DNA from: Parelaphostrongylus tenuis
Lineage: Eukaryota > Nematoda > Chromadorea > Rhabditida > Metastrongylidae
Reading direction: 5' to 3'
Length of the DNA: 64,000 bases
NCBI GenBank assembly: GCA_019055375.1
Contig: JAHQIW010002123.1
Location: forward strand, 1-64,000
The position numbers and the translations under genes are program-made. Of the stretch, positions 23,289 through 34,853 are shown in pieces. A model generated the notes under the pieces. That model was not told the origin of the DNA, searched no databases, and saw only the letters and a list, made by a program, of their open reading frames with translations. Numbering within the stretch: position 1 is the first letter of the stretch; each line of letters starts with the position of its first letter.

Positions 23289-23445
23289 CGAGATAACATG
23301 TTTGAGCCTGTTATGAGGTCTGGTACGGCACTTAAACAGTGCTAAGCAGACGTGTGATTCGCCCTTGCAAACTCCTCAGTAGCAAGTGCCCTTCGGTGCC
23401 GTACTACACATTATAACAGGCTCAAACATGTTATCAGATAATGAT
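23289..23445. repeat. Small MITE, family K
   Basis: Inverted ends ACATGTTTGAGCCTGTTATG and, in complement, ACATGTTTGAGCCTGTTATA, about 40 bp each. Relatives near 33400-33480, 36216-36441, 36590-36790, 47680-47880 and 59145-59530 share GCACTTA and CCTTTCATGAGG elements. Confidence 0.6.
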
Positions 23446-23799
23446 ATCCATTTGAGCATAAGTGTGCTATTTGAACATCATTCTGATTGAGCATCCTCTA
23501 CTATTCTGCTTTTATATGACTCTTCTAAAAGCTCTATTGTTTCTCACTCTTTAGTTCCAAATCCGCCACTTCCCATACTGTGTTTCTTACTGCTAGTAGA
23601 TTTGTGAGTGATTTGCTTAATCACTTTCAACTGACGGCATTTGGTACAATCACTTCTCTTGCACCAAAAATGACTTCTTCCTTACCTTTACTAAATTCAG
23701 TATCATTTTCCTCTAACCCACAGCGGCTGATCAGTTTGTCATAAGAATATGCTATGAGCATAACAAAAACTCTCAGGTAGTCACCATATCTGGAGCACT

Positions 23800-26700
23800 A
23801 TGTCTCCCTTGCAGACCAACCGAAAACAGGATCAAGATATAACCAGATTGTTATCCAATGGGGAATTTCTTGAAAATTACAAAATAGGCAATCTAATTAG
23901 CACTGGAGGATTTGGGGAGGTAAGACTACGAGAATATCAAAACCGAGTTAAAATCTCAGTTAGTTAATGGAAACCTCCAGGTATACACGGGTTTCCATCG
24001 TGTATCAAATGAGCGGGTAGCGATCAAGGTGGAATCCTTGACGACTTCGGTGAGTATTATGCTGTTTATATCCTTTCCCATATGACTAAACAGAATTCAA
24101 CAGACTAAGACTATTTTGATTGTATGCGTTCAGATCCCCCTTTTGAGAAATGAAGCCATATGTTTACAATATCTAAACTCCCGTCATAATCCGTATGATG
24201 ATGAAACACGCGAGCCGATTGTTCGCTGCTTGAAATATGGGAAAACGGACAAGCTCAAGTATCTGGTGGGTTGCTAGTCTGAACAGAAATAAACGATTAC
24301 GGGCAATTTCTTCGTTTTTCTTCCATAAAGTGCAAGGCTCAAGGTTATGGATCACTGCGGTCCGAATGTACGTCAGCTGAAAAAGGCAACACCTAAAGAC
24401 AAATTCAGGTGAGAATGATATGAAACAAACAGTTCATCTGATTATTATACCAAAGTCAAAACAGCTTTAAATCTATTTCCGATCAGTTAGATCGCTGTGG
24501 TAGATAGAAAAGAAAATAGAGTACCTTACTTCCAGTATTAGATTGGAAAGAAGTTCTGGAGTACTTTTAAGAATGAAGATTTATGCATGAATTTCAAAAA
24601 AACAACAATAAATATTCCTCAAAAAAGGCCGTTGTTTCCTACGACTTTCCGTCATCAATCCACCAAGTTTCGGGCCTGGATAAGGAGAAGTACCCGGCTT
24701 CGGTCAATCGAAAGCGCATTTGGATGTAGCAAGACAATGACGCATTCCGCCTACAGTCCAGATTGCGCTCCATCCGATTTCAACCTTTTCCAATCAATGC
24801 AACACTCTTTGAAGGGTCGCCGATTTGAATCGTTTGATGGGGTTGAAGAAGCATGTTAATAATCCTTTTGATTCGAAGTTGTAGGAATGGTACTTCGAAC
24901 AGATCCGAAATTTGACGGATCGGTGGCACAGATTCGTAGAAAACGATGGCCTTGATTTTGAAGAATAGTTGTTGTTATTAATGTTTAGAATTCATGCATA
25001 AATTTTCAAGTTTTTACAAGTGCTCCAAAAATTTCTTTCCAATCTAATAAAAAAAAAACAGTGACACTGCATAGAACGTCGGTGGTACATTAGTATACAC
25101 TACTTCTTTCCTAGGCTTCTGCACTCTTTCATCATCAATTTACTTGCGATTTTGACACTTTGGAAGAACAGTGTATGAGGATTTCTTGAAATACCTATTT
25201 CATGACGAATAATGACTGAGTAATAGGTACTCGAACGATTCGTATAGTATCAGATCCATGTAAACCATAGGCTTGATATTCATAGTGAACAATGACGGCG
25301 GTTACCTTTCTGTATCCAAAGCATTGCAATTAATACGATCCGGCGGACATGAACTCTACAGTCATCAATTACGACTCGACACTCCTTCAAATTTTGCTCC
25401 TTGAAGCTCCATTTTCTAGCCTGAATTTCCTTTCTTTCTTCCGTTTTGGGGACCGAACGGTGGGACTATCTCCTTTGAGAAACTTTTTCACCGCTCCTTT
25501 TTCTGGGTCTCACGAAAAATATGCACTGAAACGGGTTTGCGTAGAAATCACGCTTTTCGAAAGAAAAATGTGCCTGCCAGAACGTCTTAGACACACAACA
25601 CAATAGTTCAAATTTCCTTTATCTTGAATTATTTTAAGAGTTCAGCTCAGCTTACTGTTGCAGACAGGAACAAATTATGTTACTGTATTCAAATTCCAGC
25701 ACGACTACGTCTCTGTGGATTATGGAGAGGATGGTCTCTGCTCTACAGTTCATTCATTCACACGGATGGTTGCATAGGTGTTTTTCGAAGATGTTATGCA
25801 TTCAGCAATCCTGGAATCCTCTCTAATAGAAGAGGATGAATTTCTGGCAGTATTTTCAGAGATGTAAAGCCAGAGAATTTCTGCATAGGCTATAATGAAC
25901 CTCGTAAACTCTACCTCATTGATTTCGGCATGTGTAGGAAAGGGAATTTAGAATTCTTCTTCTTAGTAACGCGGAATAATCAAGATTTATTCCAGATTTT
26001 TTATCACTGCTGACGGATCCTGCAAGCAGCGAAAACCTGCGAGTCCATTCCATGGTACAGTTCGATATGCGTCGTTGAACGCTCATAAAAGGCAGGCATG
26101 TTGATAAACTATATATTATGGCTAAATACGCTGATTACGTAGAAGGTGTTCTCCGGTGCCTCTGCGTATGGATTAGACGCCCTTATCATGATTAGGTGCT
26201 CAACAGCAGAATGTTCGTCCACAGAAAAGCCATGTAAGCTGAGATCAGATTAGGCAGTATTGCAAGAGTGTTGCTCACTTAAGTGCACATCAACATCAGG
26301 TTGTCACTATCCTAAAACAAATATATCTGCAAGGTAGTAAACTTCCTTCCAGTACAGAATAGTCGTCAAGTGTTTTTGGTAAAGAGCTATTAACACGACT
26401 ATATCAGGGTTTCAAATAAATAAAATCACCCAAAACTGAATAATCCTGTCTCTTCACCACCGTACTGATACTCTATACTGAGTAGTCGACTTGTGACATG
26501 TGACTATAAGTTGGGAGTTTGAAGCCAGACCGAAACTGAAGTTTCATGCGCGCCATGAAAATTATTCCTACCTTCTATCTAAGCATTAGACTAGTCTATA
26601 TAAATTCACGTCATCTTCATCGAATCTCGCTATACAACGAAGAAAGATCGTTGTAGGATCAATGTCGCTGGGACGATTTGTGGTCCGTTTTTTACATCAC

Positions 26701-29700
26701 CGTCGAAAACATGGTTGGTGCGCTTCCGTGGCGATCTGTTTCCGATAAGAATAAGATAGCCGAAATGAAAACCACCTATGATTTCACCACTCTTCAGTAT
26801 GGAGAAGTGAGTTTTTTTTTTATATGTTCGCTACTTAGTCTGTATATACGCAGATGACATGTTGTCGTAAAAGCGCGAGCGATTGCTGTAACGATTGCAG
26901 CATCGACAGCCCATGCACAAAAGCGACCTTGGGTAATGTCTCGGAGCAGCTTCATCTTGATCCATCCATTGTGTTGCACCTCGTCAGTCAACATGTAGCA
27001 CGATTCATCGCATGTCCTTTCTTTTTTTCTTTGATGATCGCGTACCATACTAACTCCTACTCTCCTTACAACCGATTCGTTTCCTCACATTAGCCATCCA
27101 TTAAATCCCTTGGATTTATGGATTCGGATGCTTTCTAGAGTTCTTAGCCCTCTTCTCCAATCTCGCTGAGTGCTGCTCAAGTCGATTTTTGCTCGAATTG
27201 TGGCAAAGGCCGCCTGGCGCATTCGTATGCGGATCACCGACAGGTGCCACGTTTTCTTGTGAACTGTCGCTTGGTGAGCCGTGACGGAGTTGAGACCGTA
27301 TCATATTAATGGTGAACGACATCACCACCTGTGCTAGCGCCGTGTCGCATTGCTCTCAAAAAGTGGTTTTTTTTTTTGTTCGTAAAAGAAGGGCAGAGTG
27401 GGCTTGGTGACGAGGACCTACATATTCTTGATTTAAAGCATGATATGCAATTATTCGACATTTTCACGTCTCTAATCTCTTCAGAACAACGAAATATTGC
27501 TTTTCGAGGCTTATCCTAGATTCTCTCAGGCTCCTTTCACATAATCGGTTCGACTATCGTTTTCAAGTATTATGAGCTTCTGGCGTCCGTATATAACCTT
27601 TTTGATCAACAAAATTCATGTCACTGGCATAATAATTTTGAAATCATCTCGGCAGTGCGTTCGAAAGCGATTCTCTATTCCTTGCGTGGTAGTTGGAGTT
27701 GTTACCACAAAAGTATCTCTGATACGCGAACTTATAAAACGAAGAGAAATGCTTTTGTTACGTTGAGAGCATCAATTCTTCAACCAAAAGTTTTGTAAAT
27801 CATGCCTCAGGAAAAACATTAGATAGTAAATATTTACACAGCATATAATGGACGTGGCATTGAAATTACTGTCAATTTTCAGAACCAACTACACCTGTTA
27901 TATAGAAAATTAGACAAAACATAAACGCTCTTAAACTTTGCGCCACCCAAATATAGTGGATGATTGAGAAAGCCCAACCATTTTCTGTCAATCAATGGGG
28001 AACCAGAACAATAGAATGTAGCTTGTCAAATTTATACTTATTAAGATTGTTTCGGAAAAGAAATATCTCTATAAATATATGGAATGATAGGTATATGAAT
28101 ACATGGATAGATTGCTTATTTTAATGACTGACAAACTGATTGATATACCCTTTGGTATGGAGTAGTGTGCAAAAATTTTTGCCCCAGCTGAGACTCGAAC
28201 CCAAATTCACCCTATGGGGGTGAAGCGTGTTCGAACCGTTGCACTAACGAGGCCTGTTTTGACACCACTCTACGACAACACATCTATCTGTCAGCATCCA
28301 ACTGTTAACGGAGGCGCACGTAGTCGGAGCTGGCTATATTATAACATCATACCACCGCTAAAAACGGCTAAATGAAAAAAATTCTAAATACTGTTTTTCT
28401 TCTTTAAGCAAAACACGAGCTGTTACAATAAAATTTATTCACAGCTGACGTTTCGGCAGTTCGCCTTCTTCAGAGCCTGGAAAGGTCAAATTGTCCGCAA
28501 TCCAATAAGCCAAACACCTCCAATACTCTTTTAGAAAAAATCACCAGACCTAGATTTCAATCGCATCAAGCACAAAATCAACTCTCAACATACTCACCGC
28601 TTTTTATATGTGTTCCACTGAATGATTCAAGTGGAGACAACCGCAAGGAGATCACATAGGCTCGTAATGCACCTTACCCATCAAAATAACAGCCTTATAT
28701 ACTGACTAAAATCACGTGTGATAGCGAGGCATCCCTCCTTGCGGTTCATAGTTGGATTGGTGGTATTAATCCAAAGTGCTTCAAGAAGTTTTCGCGCTGA
28801 TGTTTTTTGTTCCTGCGCAAGGATGGTGACTTCAATCTCAAAATCAGCTCCGTCGTGTTTCCGTTCTCTATGCGTCCCTAGCGGGGTGTTCCGTCTTTTG
28901 AGACGCTTATCAGCTAGGTGTTCTTCTATGCGGGCATATAATATATGATATATATAATATATAATAATAATAATAATGATAATTAATAATAATAATAATT
29001 AATAATAATGATAATTATATAATGATATATAATATATAATATATAATATATGCCGCATAGAAGAACACCTAGCTGATAAGCGTCTCAAAAGACGGAACAC
29101 CCCGCTAGGGACGCATAGAGAACAGAAACACGACGGAGCTGATTTTGAGATTGAAGTCACCATCCTTGCGCAGGAACAAAAAACATCAGCGCGAAAACTT
29201 CTTGAAGCACTTTGGATTAATACCACCAATCCAACTATGAACCGCAGGGAGGAATGCCTTGTTATCACACGTGATTTTAGTCAGTATATAAGGCTGTTAT
29301 TTTGATGGGTAAGGTGCATTACGAGCCTATGTGATCTCCTTGCGGTTGTCTCCACTTGAATCATTCAGTGGAACACATATAAAAAGCGGTGAGTATGTTG
29401 AGAGTTGATTTTGTGCATGATGCGATTGAAATCTAGGTCTGGTGATTTTTTCTAAAGGAGTATTGGAGGTGTATGGCTTATTGGATTGCGGACAATTTGA
29501 CCTTTCCAGGCTCTGAAGAAGGCGAACTGCCGAAACGTCAGCTGTGAATAAATTTTATTGTAACACCTCGTGTTTTGCTCAAAGAAGAAAATCAGTAATT
29601 ATATTGAAGCATGCCGAGGTTAATAGACAGTCGGTCTTGGGAATTGTTAGAAAAAAATTCTACTTGATCATCTAATATCCAATATCTGTCACCGTGACTG

Positions 29701-30651
29701 GGTTCAATGTAGATGCCGAGTACCCACGCGGGACCGTTGACGGTTGATTGCTGGCAAATAGATGCATTGTAGCGAAGAAGTAGTGGTATGACAACAGGTG
29801 TCGGTAGGGCGACAGTTCGAGCATGCGCCCCGGATAGGGTGAAATGTAGATTCGAGCCCAACTGACGCAAAAAGTTACGCACATCACTTTGCATCAATGG
29901 GTGTACTTATAACATTATCCTACCGCTAGAAGCGGTTAAGTAAAAAGTAATTCTGATGGATGGATAGGTTGATGTAGAAAATCGAATTCCTCAATGTTGT
30001 CTTACAAATAGGAGCCATGTATGCCTCGTCCTCTACGAGTGCTCTCCTATGAACTATACGAGGCTTTCCATGAAAGCGAGATAAGTTTTTACGCTGCACC
30101 TCCATATGACCGCCTTATTGATGAAGTGGTGAGTTCATTTGTATGTAATTATTTTATGATTACAATTTCGACTAAAACTGAATCAACTTTGAATCAGAAC
30201 GGACGATATGTTTTCTATGCAGTCATTCGCCATGCCACTCCGAGTGCACGATATGATTGAATGCAACCCGCGTTCCAATAATTAATTTCGCCGTTCAGAA
30301 CCTTTTTGTCGCACTTTAACTAACCAGCTAATAAATAACATATCCCATTTTTTCTTTCCTTTTATTAGTTAACATTGTCTATCTGTTGAATTATTTCAAG
30401 GCAGATGAACTGAGATTTCGCCATTTTCATCGGAACTCATCACTTGACTGGGAAGTGACACAGAAGCCACGTCACGTATGTGATTGTGTTGATATTTTAT
30501 CTTCTCCATATTATGATTTATAAATGCTTTCAGCTTCATAAACTGAAGTTTTCAGTGTGGCGACGCCTGTGATCAGGACAACAAACGACCATTGCCGTCA
30601 GTGAAGTCGCTGCTTAATTGTAACGGCAAACGTTCTTTCTATTGTTTTTGA
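23800..30651 (+). CDS. CK1/TTBK-group serine/threonine protein kinase
   Basis: Exons: 23800-23919, 23981-24049, 24134-24265, 24344-24408, 25700-25777, 25860-25942, 25996-26096, 26657-26806, 30012-30128, 30401-30475, 30556-30651. The ATG follows a CTCTCAG acceptor by 17 bp. Motifs in order: glycine loop LISTGGFGEVY, VAIK lysine, MDHCGPNVRQLKK, HSHGWLHRDVKPENFCIG (catalytic loop), LIDFGMCRK, SPFHGTVRYASLNAH, WDDLWSVFYITVENMVG, PWRSV and a short tail with SLDWEV. This is the nematode-expanded CK1/tau-tubulin-kinase-like pattern, about 350 residues. Most joins are exact in phase. Exceptions are the exon 6/7 junction, which lacks a GT donor and may hide an indel, and exon 7, which ends at a GC donor. 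A 3' alternative exon may exist at 30896. Substrate unknown. Confidence 0.82.
24538..25047 (+). mobile_element. Internally deleted mariner-family transposon
   Basis: TA-flanked ends TTAGATTGGAAAGAAGTTCT and the complement of TTAGATTGGAAAGAAATTTT. The interior carries the transposase C-terminal region on the plus strand with SAYSPDCAPSDFNLFQSMQ and LKGRRFESFDGVEEA. The N-terminal half is deleted. It sits in intron 4 of the kinase gene. Confidence 0.8.
26807..28162. other. First part of kinase intron 8, with unassigned open frames
   Basis: Between the exon 8 donor and the tRNA-like repeat. Minus-strand frames at 26794-27048 and 27116-27328, and a plus frame at 26854-27093, are open but show no recognisable domain. 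Possibly a decayed transposon or nested gene. Confidence 0.3.
28163..28330 (-). repeat. tRNA-like repeat, family 2, with flank
   Basis: Minus strand. The complement of the B-box and TTTTTGCACA is at the left, and the shared flank TATCTGTCAGCATCC is at the right. It lies inside intron 8 of the kinase gene. Confidence 0.6.
28401..29596. mobile_element. Penelope-like tails in a 1.2-kb inverted repeat
   Basis: Arms of about 540 bp, 28401-28945 and 29045-29596, are near-identical on opposite strands around an AT-only spacer. In the right arm, 29054-29305 is an open 84-codon frame without a start. It contains EEHLADKRLKRRNTPLG, EVTILAQEQKTSARKLLEA, LWINTTNPTMNRREECL and a stop. This resembles the C-terminal end of the GIY-YIG endonuclease of Penelope-like retroelements. 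The left arm carries the same frame on the minus strand. Both arms continue into the tail CCGAAACGTCAGCTG. No reverse transcriptase is present. It lies in intron 8 of the kinase gene. The endonuclease identification is from memory of the family. Confidence 0.75.
29660..29900 (+). repeat. tRNA-like repeat, family 2, with flank
   Basis: Flank TATCTGTCACCGTGACTGGG at 29682, then a tRNA-like unit with GGTGTCGGTAGGGCGACAG, ATTCGAGCCC and AACTGACGCAAAAAG. The B-box is slightly diverged. Confidence 0.6.
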
Positions 30652-30899
30652 ATAAGATTTGTGTCTATGAAAATCTCCATAGAATAATGGTAGTCGAGAA
30701 AAAGTCGTTGTATTGCAATGTGATAATAAGCATATTAGATTAGCATTTTTCTTTTAAATGTCTCTCGAGAATTCTATAAATCGATTCGTTTGGGCTCCAT
30801 TTTGTAACCGCATGTCGATATTTTATCGATGATCGGTTTCATTAACAGTTCCTGAGCAATCATTCATTTCTAATTTTTTTCTTTGTGTGCACAGGCATT

Positions 30900-32470
30900 C
30901 CAAAGATTTACGGAGGAAGAATAAGCCAGAAAATAAGGAAGATTGTAGTATAAAGGATGACTACAGCACAAAAAGCAGGCCGCTTAACGTCTAAACAAAC
31001 TTGAGACTCGTACCATCGAGATACATTACATTGATGGTGCAAAAATATTTTATTGAACTTACACAAAATTTTTGCACATAAAACTTGATTAATAAACTTG
31101 TCACAAGGTGCAGAAATTTTAGTATGAAAATCATATATTATTAAATATATTATCTGTTCTGCTGTACTGGAAATGTCCTATTCACTATGCAGCAAAGTTT
31201 CCGTGGAAAGCCACGTCTGGCCACGTCTGGCCACGTTTGGCGTATTGGTGGTTAGGGAAGACAACAGATCCTGAATTCGTAGGTGAAACTACATGCGACT
31301 CTGTGAAGACCGTCTGCGGATGACGGTTTCATGAAAGCACAACATATAAGGCAAATGTTGAAGTAAAATGAGCTATCTGATATCTAAAGGAAATACCGAG
31401 AAGACTTCAATGCTAGTGAGATGTGTAATGAATTCCTCACGCCTCACGACTTGGTGCAATGTCTTGCACATCTATCCTATTTCAATGCTTCGAAAATCTA
31501 TAGATTTCCATTCACTTTGTTATTTTTCTTCATCTAAGTGCTCAGGAACAACCAAAAGTACTGTGGAATTAAATTTGGCAGGAATAGGTCTTCAAACTAA
31601 AATGCCATAAAAATTTTAGTCCAGAAACACGATTGACGAATCGCATGACTTCGGCAAAATCTACGCTTGATGTCTTTTTATCAGTTGGTCTGTTTTTGTT
31701 CTCGAGAGTCCTAGAGTATCCATGCTACTGTAGGTGATACGCTCTACTGGCTACTGCAGCTGTCACCCACTTAGGAAACACAAGAGCGGAGCACAGAATA
31801 GGTGACAGTAGTGAGGTGATGAATGGCTACCGGAACACTACTGTTTGACACCCAAGGACACCGTTCCAATGGTGAGGCAAGAGATGTTGCAAAACGTATC
31901 CACACGGCCTTGACAACCTACCCAAAGTAAACCACATTGTCATGAAGGGACTAAATTCTAATGCCTTCTATACCAGGGAATCGATAGCCAGAAAGGCTTC
32001 ACTTCAAGATAAGGACGGTTAAAAAATCAACAACTGAAAATGCAGGCATTGCCCAGGAAGAATGGCTGTAATATCCTTATCATCGTCTTCGTTGGTCTTC
32101 CACTCGGTTCTGGTGCTCGTTCTTTCGCTCATTGGGCCTTCTTGGCGGCTGTTTCCTCATTGTCAACGGCGTCCATTAGCAACACCTCTGCCAGATACCT
32201 TCAACAAATTTTGCAAGAATTAGTTGTTCCAGTTTAATCCAGAACTGATGCACAGCTAAGCTTTAGTACGAATTGAGGTGCATCAGCTGCTCCTTTTTCA
32301 TAGTCTACAATTCTTGTTATTAATTATGATAGTCTAATTATAGGAAAAATTTTTTCGAAAAATTTTGGTGCAGATTGTACTGATGTGTTCTTTTTCACCA
32401 GACAATTTCACAGCATTTTCCTTCCATTAGAATCGTATTGTTACTGAAAGCCGTCACGACAGTGATAGTT
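30900..32470. other. No recognised gene
   Basis: Downstream of the kinase. Contains three near-copies of CCACGTCTGG around 31213-31240 and otherwise ordinary AT-rich sequence. Confidence 0.35.
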
Positions 32471-32477
32471 GAATCAT

Positions 32478-33215
32478 TTAATTATTATTTGAGCCAACTT
32501 GTCATGTGGTCTGGTAAGGGTTCTTGTACAGCCTGATACACGTGTTTCGTCCTTACAGACTCGTCAGCCGGGCAGAACCCGTCGTCTTTCGATCTTTTCA
32601 TAGTCAGTTCTCTCGGGAGCCTCACACTCCTTATAGAGAGTCATCGAAGACGAAGGCTTTACACTCCATTTCAAGTGAAACCTTCACCTAACACAGAATG
32701 TTGCGCACTCGATTGTTCTTTAGCTGGTACTTTTATCATAATTACACCTTTAATTCGAGTGCTTCGTTTAGACCACACTCAAATTTCAATAGATCAAGCG
32801 GCCTTACCAGACCACATGACAAGTTGGCTCAAATAATAATGAAATGATCTATTGAAATTTGAGCGTGGTCTAAACGAAGCTTTCGAAATAAAGGTATAAT
32901 TATGATAAAAGTACTAGCCAAAGAGCAATCGAGTGCGCAACACTCTGTATTGGGTGAAGGTTTCACTTGACATGGAGTGTAAAGCCTTCGTCTTCGATGA
33001 CTCTCTATAAGGAGTGTGAGGTTCCCGAGAGAACTGACTACGAAAAGATCGAAAGACGACGGGTTCTGCCCGGCTAACGTGTATGTAAGGGCGAAACACG
33101 TGTATCGGGCTGTACAAGAGCCCTTACCAGACCACATGACAAGTTAGCTCAAGTAATAATGAAATGATCTATTGAATTTTGAGCGTGGTCTAAACGAAGC
33201 ACTCGAAATAAATGT
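32478..33215. repeat. Large compound palindrome, family B
   Basis: Roughly 320-bp arms around about 32840. GGTCTGGTAAGGGTTCTTGT, CGTCAGCCGGGCAGAACCCG and TCGAGTGCTTCGTTTAGACC in the left arm all reappear in complement to the right. It also holds an inner inverted pair near 32760-32880. Confidence 0.75.
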
Positions 33216-33479
33216 ATATTTAGGTCAGTTTATCCTACCATCCTAGCAGACGCAACTATAGTCACTGCAGTGTTGGGGATTTGTCACCTGACTTTCGATA
33301 ATATATCACTTGACGCCGATCCTTCTATAAAGGCATATCCCCAAAGGATCGGCTGAATCGAGTGAGACTGTGCTATTCAGAAGTTCGGAAGGACGAAACA
33401 GACGCCTTAGTAGAGCTGTTTAAGTGCCCACAAAAGACACCATAACCGCAGGCTCAAAACATGTTATCATGCTATCATA

Positions 33480-34850
33480 TTTGAATTCATATGAAAAGCG
33501 AACTTTCCTGAGACCGCATGTTCACCACGTACAGTCTAAATTGAAACACTACCAGAGATGGTGACAGCTTTCAAGTACACCAGAAGAAAGACCCCATCGA
33601 CTACTTGACAAGTTGAAGATGATTTTTGTGTATGGAGAATAATGTCGATCTATGCTTTCCAGGAAGTCGACTATTTTCGATAAGTACTATTAAGATGACC
33701 TAATCCTTGAAAGTCCCATCGAACAGCTGGTAATCGGCTATGAACAAGCGAATGGCCTTTAGGTGACAGTTGTTTAACACTTGGGATCTGCATGAAAGGT
33801 TGAAAATTTAAAGTGATAATTCCCATAATAGTTGGGAAAAGATGATAAAACAATGTATCACAGTTACTTCGTCACTACTCTCATCACATCGTTATGTCAC
33901 CCTCAACACCCTCCTAACCTATCGCTCGCTCTTCAAGCAGTTGACTGCCACAATACCAGAGAACTTGGGCTACCGAAGAGTAATTCTCTGGCAAAATTCA
34001 ATTCTCACCCTGTGGAAGATTATGATAACGATTTGTTGGGACTATGAAAGCATCTTCTTTGAACTGCAACTAGCAGGCGTCACACGAACAAAGTGTTACG
34101 TGGTAGAAACGATTTTTTAGGGAAATTCCAAAATGTGAAAATGAAGAAAGCACGAGGAGACATAGAAGAAGAGAGGGTTCAAATCCGTGAATATTTTTTT
34201 TGGCTCTAGCTCAAACAGCTTTTGACTGTTAAGTGACTGATCTGGCAAAGTTTTTCCTTATTGGATAGAAGATATATCCATGATAGTTTTGAGAGCTAAT
34301 TCATTCCGTCGTCGCACGCAGCAGTTGTCTTTTCTTCTCAAATCAAAATACGGTTTGTCTCCATAGAAGTAGATTCAGGACTGAAGAACGACGATTACTG
34401 ACATTCGCTTACTTTTGATTAGCCTTTGGAAGGCAAAAACCGAGCTCCTCCTAACTTTCGTGGGCTTGTAAAGCAAGAAACTCTACTGCTATGCATCGCA
34501 CTCCAAGATCGAGAAAAACACGCCTATCTCATTGAGATGTCAAACTACTGAAACATGAAAACAGTAGAATACAATTAGAAGATGTCTGAACACTACTAAT
34601 GAACGTAGTTATTGGAAACGAATTGCACTCTATAAATATGCATGAATTGTGCTGTTCTATTTTCGATGTTTTTGCACGAAAAATGAAGAAAGCAGCTATA
34701 AAGTCAAAAGGACCAATAGAAACTCTCCAACATGGTGTAATTAGTAGCTTTTAGAAAATTTAATTTGCGATGACGCTTCAATTAGCCCCCTTCAGCGCTT
34801 AGGTTGCTTTAGTATAGTTTTAATCGTTAAGAAGTTGACGCATTCATCTC
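33480..34850. other. No recognised gene
   Basis: Downstream side of the aquaporin gene. Overlapping plus frames at 33832-34120 are open but without a family motif. A possible extra aquaporin 3' exon could lie near 34450-34530 on the minus strand, unproven. Confidence 0.3.
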
Positions 34851-34853
34851 AAC

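Noticed and set aside
26854..27328. Nested gene on either strand in kinase intron 8
   Set aside because: Open frames occur on both strands, but I could identify neither a domain nor coherent exons.
28718..28948. Membrane-protein-like frame repeated at 28999-29268
   Set aside because: Both are antisense to the Penelope endonuclease frame, which explains their shared sequence.
33832..34120. Two overlapping plus frames
   Set aside because: No acceptor or donor in phase and no domain; peptides differ by frame without a consistent signal.
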